Shown here: positions 11,027 to 20,257 of the stretch, in pieces
How the letters are laid out: each line of letters begins with the position of its first letter
How positions within the stretch are numbered: the stretch's first letter is position 1
Assembly: GCA_002361155.1 (NCBI GenBank)
Contig: DERZ01000010.1
Coordinates: forward strand, 13,969 to 63,341
Direction of reading: 5' to 3'
Origin: Porphyromonadaceae bacterium UBA3327
Lineage (GTDB): Bacteria; Bacteroidota; Bacteroidia; Bacteroidales; Muribaculaceae
DNA length: 49,373 nucleotides
Made by a program: the position numbers and the translations under genes
The notes under the pieces: generated by a model
What the model was told of the DNA's origin: nothing
What the model saw: the letters and a program-made list of their open reading frames with translations, nothing else
The model's database searches: none

Positions 11027-12616
11027 ATGCTTAATCCCAGCGAAATATCAGATGTTTTAAAACAAGAGCTCGAGAACATCAACTCGAAAGTGAAATTCGA
11101 GGAGGTGGGCACTGTGTTGAGCGTCGGCGACGGCGTGGCGCATGTCTACGGTCTTGACAATGTCAGGAGTAACGAGCTCGTGGAGTTTGAGAACGGCGCC
11201 AAAGGCGTGGCTCTTAACCTCGAAGAGAGCAATGTCGGAGTGGTGTTGCTCGATAAGGTGAATTCAGTGACGGAAAACATGTCGGTTCGACGCACGGGAG
11301 AAGTTGCTTCCATTCCGGTGGGCGAAGGTTTGTTGGGCCGTGTGATCAACATGCTCGGCGAGCCGATCGACGGCAAAGGGCCGATCGACGGCAAGCGGAT
11401 TCTTCTTCCTCTCGAGCGCAAGGCTCCGGGCGTGATCTTCCGTCAGCCGGTGAACCAGCCGCTGCAGACCGGTATCAAGGCTATCGACGCCATGATTCCA
11501 ATCGGCCGCGGACAGCGCGAGCTCATCATCGGCGACCGTCAGGTGGGCAAGACCGCAATCGCGATCGACACCATCATCAACCAGAAGGAAAATTACGAGA
11601 AGGGAAAGCCTGTATATTGCATCTATGTAGCAATCGGACAGAAGGCCTCGACAGTGGCTTCGATCGTACATACCCTCGAGGCTTACGGAGCGATGCCATA
11701 TACAGTCGTTGTGGCTGCCAACGCATCCGACTCTGCGTCGATGAGATATTATGCTCCGTTCTCCGGCGTGGCAATCGGAGAGTACTTCCGTGACTCCGGA
11801 CGCGACGCCCTCATCATCTATGATGACCTTTCCAAGCAGGCTGTGGCCTATCGCGAGATCTCGCTTATCCTGAAGCGTCCCTCCGGACGTGAGGCCTATC
11901 CCGGCGATATCTTCTATCTCCATTCGCGTCTGCTCGAACGTGCGGCCCGAATCATCGGCGACGAGAAGGTGGCGCGCGAGATGAACGACCTCCCCGAGGC
12001 AATGAAGCCGATCGTGAAGGGTGGTGGCTCGCTCACCGCACTCCCCGTGATCGAAACCCAGGCCGGCGACGTGTCGGCATATATCCCGACCAACGTGATC
12101 TCTATCACCGACGGTCAGATATTCCTTGAGACCGCACTCTTCAACCAGGGTATCCGTCCCGCCATCAACGTAGGTATCTCCGTATCGCGTGTCGGTGGTA
12201 ATGCCCAGATAAAGTGTATGAAGAAAGTGGCCGGTACGCTGAAAACCGACCAGGCGCAGTTCCGCGAGCTGGAGTCGTTCACCAAGTTCGGTGGCGACAT
12301 CGACCCGGTGACCGCCCGCACCATCGACCGCGGACGCAAGAACCAGCAGATTCTTGTGCAGCCGCAGTATCATCCCTGGCCCGTCGAGAACGAAGTGGCC
12401 GTGATTTATTGCGGTGTGAACGGACTGCTCACCGATGTGCCTGTTGAAAAGGTGAAGGATTTCGAGCAGCAGCTCATCCAGAGTCTTAAGTTGAAATACA
12501 ACGACGATGTCCTCGGCGTTCTCCGCACCGGAAAGCTTACACCGGACGTGGAGCAGAAACTTACCGCCTGCGCCAAGGAGGTGGTCGGCAGGATTGTGTC
12601 GTCAACAAATGAATGA
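11027..12616 (+). CDS. atpA: F1Fo ATP synthase subunit alpha
   Basis: This is the 529-residue non-catalytic nucleotide-binding subunit, with Walker A GDRQVGKT (residues 169-176) and the alpha signature [13 protein letters not shown]. It alternates with beta in the F1 hexamer and supplies the arginine finger to the catalytic site. It starts 3 bases after atpH and ends 9 bases before atpG. Confidence 0.98.
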   Translation: MLNPSEISDVLKQELENINSKVKFEEVGTVLSVGDGVAHVYGLDNVRSNELVEFENGAKGVALNLEESNVGVVLLDKVNSVTENMSVRRTGEVASIPVGEGLLGRVINMLGEPIDGKGPIDGKRILLPLERKAPGVIFRQPVNQPLQTGIKAIDAMIPIGRGQRELIIGDRQVGKTAIAIDTIINQKENYEKGKPVYCIYVAIGQKASTVASIVHTLEAYGAMPYTVVVAANASDSASMRYYAPFSGVAIGEYFRDSGRDALIIYDDLSKQAVAYREISLILKRPSGREAYPGDIFYLHSRLLERAARIIGDEKVAREMNDLPEAMKPIVKGGGSLTALPVIETQAGDVSAYIPTNVISITDGQIFLETALFNQGIRPAINVGISVSRVGGNAQIKCMKKVAGTLKTDQAQFRELESFTKFGGDIDPVTARTIDRGRKNQQILVQPQYHPWPVENEVAVIYCGVNGLLTDVPVEKVKDFEQQLIQSLKLKYNDDVLGVLRTGKLTPDVEQKLTACAKEVVGRIVSSTNE

Positions 12617-12625
12617 TAGCTGTCT

Positions 12626-13513
12626 ATGGCAACGTTAAGGGAACTGAAGACAAGAATCGGATCGGTGGCTTCGACCGAGAAGATCACCGGCGCGATGAAG
12701 ATGATATCATCCGCCAAAGTGCATCAGAACGAACTTGCACTTCGTCGGCTGCAGCCTTTCAAGGACAAGATCAAACAGATAATGGGGCACATCCTGGCCA
12801 CTGACCGGAATTTCGTGTCTCCGCTGATCGAGACACGGGAGGTGAAGAAGGCTACCATGGTGGTGTTCGGCTCTGACGACGGTCTGTGCGGAGCCTACAA
12901 CATCAATATCTTGAAAGGTTTCCTCGCTGCCGTCGACAGACTGCAGGAAAGGTATGGCTCGGATGTCGCCATCGATGTGTATGCAGTCGGGCAGAAAGTC
13001 GATAAGGCTATCCGCCGCATGCGCGATCCCCGTCTGAACGTGATCAGGGTGGAAGGAGTCGACAGCAAGATGGAAGGCGCCAGGGTCAACGAGTTCACTC
13101 AGGGACTTCGCGACAGCTTCATAGCCGGAGGAACCGACCTTGTGGAGGTAGTCTACATGAAGTTCTTCTCCATGAGCCGCCAGAAACTGACTGTGGAGCA
13201 GCTTTTTCCCGTCAGTCAGGAGGCCGTGGCAGGCGATGTCGCCGAAAAAGACGACAACCAGCTGTATATTTTCGAGCCGGACCCCAACCGCATCTTCAAT
13301 GAGGTACTTCCGATGTTTGTCCTCTCGATGATGCAGGAAATCACGGTGGAGAACCGCGCCTCGGAGCAGGCCGCCAGAGTTATGGCCATGCAGAGCGCGA
13401 ATGACAACGCCCAGAAACTGCTCGAAGAGCTGCAGCTTGAATACAACAAACTGCGTCAGCAGAGCATCACCACTGAGTTGCTCGATATTATCGGCGGCCA
13501 GGTGGAGCGGTAA
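12626..13513 (+). CDS. atpG: F1Fo ATP synthase subunit gamma
   Basis: This 295-residue central rotor shaft has the long N-terminal helix (TRIGSVASTEKITGAMKMIS) and the C-terminal helix ending TTELLDIIGG, which form the coiled coil inside F1. The middle has the DDGLCGAYN segment. It is the last gene of the atp insert. The stop is followed by a terminator-like hairpin (13522-13556), and the next gene is nuoI. Confidence 0.97.
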   Translation: MATLRELKTRIGSVASTEKITGAMKMISSAKVHQNELALRRLQPFKDKIKQIMGHILATDRNFVSPLIETREVKKATMVVFGSDDGLCGAYNINILKGFLAAVDRLQERYGSDVAIDVYAVGQKVDKAIRRMRDPRLNVIRVEGVDSKMEGARVNEFTQGLRDSFIAGGTDLVEVVYMKFFSMSRQKLTVEQLFPVSQEAVAGDVAEKDDNQLYIFEPDPNRIFNEVLPMFVLSMMQEITVENRASEQAARVMAMQSANDNAQKLLEELQLEYNKLRQQSITTELLDIIGGQVER

Positions 13514-13521
13514 CCATATAC

Positions 13522-13556
13522 GCATGCCGCCGGCTTCGGCCGGCGGAATGCTTTTT
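13522..13556 (+). terminator. UUCG-capped hairpin with T-tract between atpG and nuoI
   Basis: Arms 13522-13534 and 13539-13551 form twelve GC-rich pairs with one G-A mismatch, capped by a TTCG tetraloop closed by C-G, and are followed by TTTTT. This is a textbook intrinsic terminator, placed exactly at the joint between the atp set and the second part of the nuo operon. I saw no consensus promoter between it and nuoI, so it may act as a partial terminator or as an mRNA-stabilising element. Confidence 0.8.
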
Positions 13557-13595
13557 CAACAGATAACAATTTCAGAACAACCAACAATAGGATTG

Positions 13596-14192
13596 ATGGC
13601 TAATATAGCAGAATATTTCAAATCGGTGGGAAGCGGTATCAAGAGTCTCGTCTTGGGAATGGGTGTCACGGGAAAGGAGTTCGTCACTCCCAAGATCACC
13701 GAGCAGTATCCTGAGAACAGGGATACTCTTCAGATCGCCGACCGCTTCAGGGCCGAACTCACGCTCATTTACGACGAGCAGGGACGCCACAAGTGCATCG
13801 GCTGCGGTATATGCCAGATGAACTGTCCCAACGGCACCATCAAGTTGGAGACAAAGATGGTGGATCTTCCCGACGGGAAGAAGAAACGCAAGCTCGACAA
13901 GTATTTGTACGACATCGGAAGCTGCACGTTCTGCATGCTTTGCGTAACCACATGTCCCCAGCACGCCCTCGAATTCTCCAACGATTTCGAGCAGGCTGTT
14001 TTCACACGCGACAAACTCGTCAAACAGCTCAACAACCGGCCCGAGCCGGAAGGCGAGCCGATGCCGGCTCCCAAACCGGCGATAGCTCCCGAGGAACTCG
14101 CCCGCATCAAGGCGGAGGCCCTCAGGAAGGCTGAGGCTGTCAAGGCCGCGAAAGCCGCCGAGGCCGCAAAAGCTGCCGGAGCTGACAAATGA
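13596..14192 (+). CDS. nuoI: NADH-quinone oxidoreductase subunit I (two 4Fe-4S clusters)
   Basis: The 198-residue ferredoxin-like subunit carries two 4Fe-4S motifs, CIGCGICQMNC (residues 67-77) and CTFCMLCVTTC (110-120), corresponding to clusters N6a and N6b. In a complex without NuoEFG this subunit is the likely docking site for the electron donor. The C-terminal 35 residues are an unusual Ala/Lys/Glu-rich helical tail. The ATG at 13596 is chosen because residues encoded upstream lack similarity and read through the hairpin after atpG. Confidence 0.95.
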   Translation: MANIAEYFKSVGSGIKSLVLGMGVTGKEFVTPKITEQYPENRDTLQIADRFRAELTLIYDEQGRHKCIGCGICQMNCPNGTIKLETKMVDLPDGKKKRKLDKYLYDIGSCTFCMLCVTTCPQHALEFSNDFEQAVFTRDKLVKQLNNRPEPEGEPMPAPKPAIAPEELARIKAEALRKAEAVKAAKAAEAAKAAGADK

Positions 14193-14202
14193 CTTCATCA
14201 TA

Positions 14203-14233
14203 CCGGCCTCCATGAAGGAGCCGGGTCTTAATT
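14203..14233 (+). other. Intercistronic hairpin between nuoI and nuoJ
   Basis: CCGGC-C-TCC (14203-14211) pairs with GGAGCCGG (14217-14224), leaving one bulged C and a 5-base loop, followed by GTCTTAATTT. The T-tract is poor, so I read it as a weak attenuator or RNA-stability hairpin rather than a full terminator. The nuoI cistron is thus flanked by hairpins on both sides. Confidence 0.45.
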
Positions 14234-14255
14234 TGAAATTTTAACAACAATTATA

Positions 14256-14783
14256 ATGGATTCAGTTGCGAATATAATTTTGTACTTCGTGGTGGCGGCT
14301 ATCATTGTGGTGTTTTCCATAATGACCGTGACCTCGCGCAGAATTTTACGCTCCGCCACTTATCTGCTGTTCGTGCTCATCGGAACGGCCCTGTTCTATT
14401 TCCAGCTGGGCTATCAGTTCCTCGGAGGCGTGCAGATCGCAGTTTACGCAGGCGGTATCATGGTGCTGTTCGTCTTCTCTATTCTGCTTACCCGCAGACC
14501 CGATGAAGAGACAGCCAGGCTCGAGTCGTACCGTCGTCGCGCAGGCGCCTTTATGGCTCTTGCCGGTACGGTTCTGCTTCTGCTCGCCATCTTCTACATG
14601 CCTCTTGTCGGCGGAGAGTCGCTTGCGGGCAGTATCGAAGCCGGACAGATGATCACCATGCAGGACATCGGTCACGCCATGCTCGGCACCGACCGGTTCC
14701 AGTACCTGCTCCCCTTTGAGGCGGTCAGCGTGCTTTTGCTATCTTGTATAATCGGCGGCGTTGTCGTTGCCCGCAAAAGATAA
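14256..14783 (+). CDS. nuoJ: NADH-quinone oxidoreductase subunit J
   Basis: This 175-residue protein with five predicted membrane helices matches NuoJ/ND6. It includes the conserved third helix region GGVQIAVYAGGIMVLFVF, which contains the pi-bulge helix and Tyr linked to coupling. It begins 63 bases after nuoI and ends 6 bases before nuoK. Confidence 0.94.
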   Translation: MDSVANIILYFVVAAIIVVFSIMTVTSRRILRSATYLLFVLIGTALFYFQLGYQFLGGVQIAVYAGGIMVLFVFSILLTRRPDEETARLESYRRRAGAFMALAGTVLLLLAIFYMPLVGGESLAGSIEAGQMITMQDIGHAMLGTDRFQYLLPFEAVSVLLLSCIIGGVVVARKR

Positions 14784-14789
14784 TTTAAC

Positions 14790-15101
14790 ATGGACTTGAA
14801 CATATTCTGGTATCTTGTGCCGAGCGTCATAATGTTTGCCGCCGGCGTCTACGGGTTCATCACCCGTAAAAATATGATCGCCATGCTCATATCCCTGGAA
14901 CTTATCCTCAACTCCGCGGACCTCAATTTCGTGGTGTTCAACAGATATCTTTTCCCGGGTTCGATGGAGGGCATGATTTTCACTCTGTTCGCCATCGCCA
15001 TCGCCGCCGCCGAGACGGCTATCGCGATCTCGATTATCATCAACATCTACCGGGAGGTGGGCAATTCCGATGTCGCCTCCGTGAAACAAATGAGATTCTA
15101 A
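14790..15101 (+). CDS. nuoK: NADH-quinone oxidoreductase subunit K
   Basis: This 103-residue protein with three membrane helices carries Glu37 (in ISLELILNSADLNF) and Glu75 (in AAAETAIAI), equivalent to the two buried glutamates of NuoK/ND4L that relay protons. It is 3 bases upstream of nuoL. Confidence 0.96.
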   Translation: MDLNIFWYLVPSVIMFAAGVYGFITRKNMIAMLISLELILNSADLNFVVFNRYLFPGSMEGMIFTLFAIAIAAAETAIAISIIINIYREVGNSDVASVKQMRF

Positions 15102-15104
15102 GAC

Positions 15105-17087
15105 ATGGACATTACACTTCCTATACTGATTTTGGCGATTCCGTTCCTGATGTTCCTCATCCTCGGAATCGGCGGTGTGAAGATGTCGCGCAAGCTTGCC
15201 GGCGTCCTCGGCATCCTCGGCATGGGCTCCGTGATGACCTTGAGCTATGTCGTGGCGCTGACTTATTTCTTCAGCGGCGACGCGGCGTTTATCGTCGACG
15301 GTGTGCGCCAGCAGCTTCAGGTATTCGATGTCACCTGGCTCGCATTCACCGACCGGCTCGTGGTCAACATCGGCTTCCTGCTCGATCCCATATCGGCCAT
15401 GATGCTCGTGGTGATCACCACCATCTCTTTTATGGTACACCTCTACAGCTGGGGATACATGGAGCATGAGCCTGGGTTCCAGCGCTATTATGCGTTCCTG
15501 TCACTCTTCTCCTTCTCGATGCTCGGTCTTGTGGTGGCCACCAATATCTTCCAGATGTATATCTTCTGGGAGCTCGTGGGTGTATCCTCTTACCTGCTCA
15601 TCGGATTTTTCTACAAACTTCCCTCTGCAGTGTCGGCCTCGAAGAAGGCGTTTATCGTCACACGTTTCGCCGACCTGTTCATGCTGATCGGTATTCTGGT
15701 GCTTTCATGGTATGTGTCGCAGACTCCTGCCGACGGACCTCTCGGTGGTGCTTCTGCGTTCAATTTCATGATGCTCAACTCGCAGCCCACCAATGTGCTG
15801 GCCTCGACCCTTGGCGCAACTTTCATGGGCGGCTCCGTGCTGACATGGGCGATGATTCTGATATTTGTCGGTGGTATGGGTAAATCCGCCATGATGCCTC
15901 TCCACATCTGGCTTCCAGACGCCATGGAGGGTCCGACGCCGGTTTCGGCGCTGATCCATGCCGCTACTATGGTGGTGGCCGGTGTGTATCTTGTAGCCCG
16001 TTTCTTCCCGCTCTACTGCATAGTGCCCGATTCGCTGACTTTCATAACTGTAGTCGGCGCCATCACCGCATTCTATGCCGCAGTAGTGGCCTGCGCGCAG
16101 ATCGACATAAAGAGGGTGCTCGCATTCTCCACCATCTCGCAGATCGCGTTTATGATGGTGTCGCTCGGCTGTGCCTACAATGAGCCCGTCGAGGGTGTCC
16201 ACTATTCCGGTCTCGGATATATGGCCTCGATGTTCCACCTCTTCACCCACGCCATGTTCAAGGCGCTCCTCTTCCTCGGAGCGGGTGCGCTCATCCACGC
16301 TGTCCACAGCAACAACTATACGTCGATGGGCGGTCTGCGCAAATACATGCCGATCACACATTGGACATTCCTTATCGGATGTCTCGCCATAGCCGGTATT
16401 CCGCCTTTCTCTGGATTTTTCTCGAAAGATGAGATGCTGGCGGCCATGTTCTCCCGTCATTGGTTCTGGGGCGCATGGATGACAATGGTGGCGGGTCTCA
16501 CAGCCTTCTATATGTTCCGTCTTTACTACCTTATTTTCTGGTGGGAGGAGAATCCGGAGTATAAGAATGGCCACAAGCCTCATGACGCGCCATGGCAGAT
16601 GTCGCTTCCCCTCATCATTCTCGCGGCTGTGAGCTGCGTGGCCGGATTTATTCCGTTCGGTGAGCTGGTGACATTCAACGGCGAGCCTTACCATATCCAT
16701 ATTGAGGCGCCAGTGGCGGCTACGTCTATTACAGTGGCTGTTCTCGCCATCGCGCTCGCAACGGTGATGTACCGCAAGAAAAATTCCATGCCCGAGAAGA
16801 TGAAGAACATCTGGCCCGGTCTCTGGACCGCGGCGAACCGTCGCTTCTATTGGGACGAGATGTACCAGTGGGTTACCCACACCGTGATCTTCGGTTGCAT
16901 CTGCCGTGGAATAGCATGGTTCGACCGTCACATCATCGATGGCACTATGGATGGCCTTGCAGCAGTGACACAGTTCTGCTCGGTTAAAATCAAAGGCATG
17001 CAGAGCGGCAGCGTCCAGACATACGTGGCCTGGTATCTGCTCGGTGCAATCCTGCTCGGTGCAATCACCTGGATCTGTATATTATAA
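15105..17087 (+). CDS. nuoL: NADH-quinone oxidoreductase subunit L (antiporter-like)
   Basis: This 660-residue distal proton-pumping subunit has about 16 membrane helices. Visible motifs include the conserved Glu in FWELVGVSSYLLIGFF and the broken-helix region HIWLPDAMEGPTPVSALIH, followed by Lys-rich channel segments. The C-terminal third contains the sequence expected for the long lateral helix. Length and order match the family. Confidence 0.96.
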   Translation: MDITLPILILAIPFLMFLILGIGGVKMSRKLAGVLGILGMGSVMTLSYVVALTYFFSGDAAFIVDGVRQQLQVFDVTWLAFTDRLVVNIGFLLDPISAMMLVVITTISFMVHLYSWGYMEHEPGFQRYYAFLSLFSFSMLGLVVATNIFQMYIFWELVGVSSYLLIGFFYKLPSAVSASKKAFIVTRFADLFMLIGILVLSWYVSQTPADGPLGGASAFNFMMLNSQPTNVLASTLGATFMGGSVLTWAMILIFVGGMGKSAMMPLHIWLPDAMEGPTPVSALIHAATMVVAGVYLVARFFPLYCIVPDSLTFITVVGAITAFYAAVVACAQIDIKRVLAFSTISQIAFMMVSLGCAYNEPVEGVHYSGLGYMASMFHLFTHAMFKALLFLGAGALIHAVHSNNYTSMGGLRKYMPITHWTFLIGCLAIAGIPPFSGFFSKDEMLAAMFSRHWFWGAWMTMVAGLTAFYMFRLYYLIFWWEENPEYKNGHKPHDAPWQMSLPLIILAAVSCVAGFIPFGELVTFNGEPYHIHIEAPVAATSITVAVLAIALATVMYRKKNSMPEKMKNIWPGLWTAANRRFYWDEMYQWVTHTVIFGCICRGIAWFDRHIIDGTMDGLAAVTQFCSVKIKGMQSGSVQTYVAWYLLGAILLGAITWICIL

Positions 17088-17123
17088 TCCCCTTATTTGA
17101 CACAAGACGAAAATATTTAGATT

Positions 17124-18641
17124 ATGTTTAGCAATATTTTGATATGGTTCGTTATCGTCCCGGTTCTCATGATGGCCGGTCTGGCATGTTGCGGCAACGG
17201 CAACATGAAGGCGATAAGGGGCGTGATGGTGACGGGATCCATTGTCCTGCTTGCCATGGCAGTCTGGCTTGTGGTCGACTTCCTCGGTCTCCGCGCTTCC
17301 GGCGTGGCTGATGAAATGCTCTACGCGGGCAGCTGGATGTGGTACAAGCCTCTCAACATTCATCTTGCAGTGGGAGTGGATGGCATTTCGGTGCTGATGA
17401 TTCTCCTTTCTGCGGTTATCGTTTTTGCCGGAACATTCGCTTCCTGGAAAATCAATCCCCTTCCCAAGAACTTCTTCCTCTGGTTCTGTCTCCTGTCGAC
17501 CGGTGTGTTCGGATTCTTCATTTCCATTGACATGTTCACCATGTTCATGTTTTATGAGGTGGCTCTGATTCCGATGTACCTTCTGATCGGTGTGTGGGGC
17601 ACGGGCCGCAAGGAATATTCGGCAATGAAGCTGACCCTGATGCTGATGGGCGGTTCGGCCTTCCTGATGCTCGGTCTTCTCGGTATCTATTGGCACAGTG
17701 CGCCGGAGGGCGGACAGCTCACCTGGAACATTCTCGAGATATCCCACAACAATTCGATTGACGCGGGCTGGCAGAATCTTCTCTTCTGTTTCACGTTTGT
17801 CGGATTCGGTGTACTCGGAGCCATGTTCCCGTTCCACACCTGGAGTCCTGACGGTCACGCCTGCGCGCCGACCGCCGTGTCGATGCTCCACGCCGGAGTG
17901 CTTATGAAACTCGGTGGTTACGGATGCTTCCGCATAGCGATCTTCCTACTTCCTTCCGCAGCTCAGGAACTGGCATGGATATTCATCGTCCTCACCGGTA
18001 TCAGCATTGTTTACGGAGCCTTCTCGGCATGTGTACAGACAGACCTCAAATATATCAACGCGTATTCGTCGGTGTCGCATTGCGGCATGGTGCTCTTCGC
18101 AATCCTGATGCTTAACAAGACGGCTATGACCGGCGGTATCCTGCAGATGCTCAGCCACGGTCTTATGACAGCTCTCTTCTTCGCGCTGATCGGTATGATC
18201 TATGGCCGTACGCATACCCGCGATATCCGCCAGATGGGCGGCCTTATGAAGATCATGCCCTATCTCGGAGTCTGCTACATGATAGCCGGTTTCGCATCGC
18301 TCGGTCTTCCCGGTCTTTCCGGCTTTGTCGCCGAGATGACCATATTCTTCGGAGCGTTCGAAAACGCAAGTCTTTTCCACCGTGTATTCGTGATCGCGGC
18401 CACCACATCGATTGTGATCACCGCCGTCTACATCCTCCGCGTGGTAGGAAAGCTGATTCTCGGCCCTGTGCACGACGAGCATCACCTCCAGCTCACCGAC
18501 GCGTCCTGGTGGGAGCGTCTCTCCACAGTGACCCTTATTCTCTGTCTGGCCGGAATCGGCTTCTTCCCCAACTGGATCAACGAGACCATCCAGCAGAGCT
18601 TTGTACCCATCATTAATGCATTGAACCTCGCAGCCGTCTGA
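17124..18641 (+). CDS. nuoM: NADH-quinone oxidoreductase subunit M (antiporter-like)
   Basis: This 505-residue proton-pumping subunit has about 14 membrane helices. It has the conserved Glu in FYEVALIPMYLLIGVWG and the channel motif HTWSPDGHACAPTAVSMLHA followed by LMKLGGYG. It lies 36 bases after nuoL and 29 before nuoN. Confidence 0.97.
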   Translation: MFSNILIWFVIVPVLMMAGLACCGNGNMKAIRGVMVTGSIVLLAMAVWLVVDFLGLRASGVADEMLYAGSWMWYKPLNIHLAVGVDGISVLMILLSAVIVFAGTFASWKINPLPKNFFLWFCLLSTGVFGFFISIDMFTMFMFYEVALIPMYLLIGVWGTGRKEYSAMKLTLMLMGGSAFLMLGLLGIYWHSAPEGGQLTWNILEISHNNSIDAGWQNLLFCFTFVGFGVLGAMFPFHTWSPDGHACAPTAVSMLHAGVLMKLGGYGCFRIAIFLLPSAAQELAWIFIVLTGISIVYGAFSACVQTDLKYINAYSSVSHCGMVLFAILMLNKTAMTGGILQMLSHGLMTALFFALIGMIYGRTHTRDIRQMGGLMKIMPYLGVCYMIAGFASLGLPGLSGFVAEMTIFFGAFENASLFHRVFVIAATTSIVITAVYILRVVGKLILGPVHDEHHLQLTDASWWERLSTVTLILCLAGIGFFPNWINETIQQSFVPIINALNLAAV

Positions 18642-18670
18642 CCGGCCCGGCACAAAACAACAATAGCAAA

Positions 18671-20122
18671 ATGGATTATTCACAATTTGGGGCTATGTTG
18701 CCCGAACTAATAATTCTCGGACTCTTCCTTGTGGTGTTCCTTCTGGACACGTTTACCAAGGATGGTTCCGCAAAGCGCTTCCTCACTCCGGTGACAACAG
18801 TGCTCTTCGGCCTCGCCGCGGTGGCGATATGGCTGATACCGTCGTGCGGCACCGAGGTTTTCGGCGGGATGTATGTCGATTCAGCGGCCTGCAAGGCCAT
18901 TAAGGCTATTCTCTGTATCGGTGTATTCATCGTGCTTCTCCAGTCATCCGAATGGGTGGAGAGCGATGAGGTGGCAATCCGCAAGGGCGAGTTCTATGAA
19001 CTTCTGTTTGTGACTCTTTTCGGGATGTTCCTTATGATTTCTGCCCGTCACTTCCTTCTTTTCGTGATTGGCCTGGAGTCGGCGTCGTTGCCGCTCGCCG
19101 CAATGGTGGCGTTCAACAAGAAGCATTATCAGAGTCATGAGGCTGCTTTCAAGTATATCATCACCGCTGTTTTCTCCTCGGCTGTGCTTCTCGTGGGTCT
19201 GTCGTTCGTCTACGCGTTGTCGGGTGGCTCTCTCTACTTCGACGATATCCGTGCGGCGATCGCCGGTTCCGAGATGAGCGGACTGCTTGTTGTGGCTCTC
19301 GCATTTGTAATCGCGGGAATCGGCTTCAAGCTCTCGCTTGTCCCCTTCCACCTCTGGACAGCCGATGTATATCAGGGTGCGCCCACTGCGATCACTTCCT
19401 ACCTTTCGGTGATTTCAAAGGGTTCTGCGGCATTTGCGTTCTTTGTGATTTTCGTGCAGGCTTTCGGCACTGTTTACTCCGGTCTCTGGGAATGGATGAT
19501 GTATGCCGTAATCATATTGACCATCACCATAGGTAACCTGTTTGCAATCCGCCAGAAGAACATGAAGCGGTTCATGGCGTTCTCGTCCATCTCGCAGGCC
19601 GGTTACATCATGCTTGGCGTGATGACTGAGTCCGCTCTCGGTCTCGGGTCGATGATGTACTACATCTTCGTGTACGTGGTCAGCAACCTTGCTGTGTTCG
19701 GTGTTATCTCGGCAATCGAGAACAAGACCGGCAAGGTCGGCATGGATGATTACGATGGTCTGCACAAGAGCAATCCTTGGTTGTCGTTTGCGATGACTCT
19801 CGCGATGTTCTCGCTTGCCGGTATCCCGCCGTTCGCAGGATTCTTCAGCAAATTCCTGATCTTTACTTCGGTGACAGCTTCCGGTTCGATGCCCCTCTAT
19901 ATGCTTGTGCTGGTAGCGTTGATCAATACGATTATATCGCTCTACTACTATCTGCTCGTGGTGAAGGCCATCTGGATCAATCCCGGCGAAGCAAAGGTCG
20001 AGGCATTCAGAAGTGCATTTACAGAGAGATTGGCACTGTGGCTCTGCGTCGGGGGAATTGTATTCTTCGGACTGGTGCCCTGCATCTATGACTACTGCGT
20101 AAACACAGCTGCGCTGCTCTGA
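18671..20122 (+). CDS. nuoN: NADH-quinone oxidoreductase subunit N (antiporter-like)
   Basis: This 483-residue proton-pumping subunit has about 14 membrane helices and the family motif HLWTADVYQGAPTAITSYLS with the following Lys of the channel. It is the last gene of the block. A long hairpin terminator begins 30 bases after its stop. Confidence 0.96.
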   Translation: MDYSQFGAMLPELIILGLFLVVFLLDTFTKDGSAKRFLTPVTTVLFGLAAVAIWLIPSCGTEVFGGMYVDSAACKAIKAILCIGVFIVLLQSSEWVESDEVAIRKGEFYELLFVTLFGMFLMISARHFLLFVIGLESASLPLAAMVAFNKKHYQSHEAAFKYIITAVFSSAVLLVGLSFVYALSGGSLYFDDIRAAIAGSEMSGLLVVALAFVIAGIGFKLSLVPFHLWTADVYQGAPTAITSYLSVISKGSAAFAFFVIFVQAFGTVYSGLWEWMMYAVIILTITIGNLFAIRQKNMKRFMAFSSISQAGYIMLGVMTESALGLGSMMYYIFVYVVSNLAVFGVISAIENKTGKVGMDDYDGLHKSNPWLSFAMTLAMFSLAGIPPFAGFFSKFLIFTSVTASGSMPLYMLVLVALINTIISLYYYLLVVKAIWINPGEAKVEAFRSAFTERLALWLCVGGIVFFGLVPCIYDYCVNTAALL

Positions 20123-20152
20123 TCAAGAGGACCCCACTATAAATAAAATCAT

Positions 20153-20200
20153 ATATGAAAAAGTGGTGCGTTTTTGGAGCGCACCACTTTTTCATATTTT
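20153..20200 (+). terminator. Strong terminator of the nuo-atp operon
   Basis: Arms 20153-20170 and 20180-20197 form a perfect 18-bp stem with a 9-base loop. The stem ends in an A-run on the left and a T-run on the right, so it could also work on the other strand. Confidence 0.9.
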
Positions 20201-20257
20201 ACACGGACTTTTAAATTACTCATATCATCTTTAATCAAAATCTTTAATTAGCGGTAT

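Noticed and set aside
11264..12373. Minus-strand frame of 369 codons opposite atpA
   Set aside because: Same cause: shadow of a strongly biased gene.
15705..16931. Minus-strand frame of 408 codons opposite nuoL
   Set aside because: Antisense to a conserved proton-pump gene; the product is a His/Arg/Glu-rich chain without domains.
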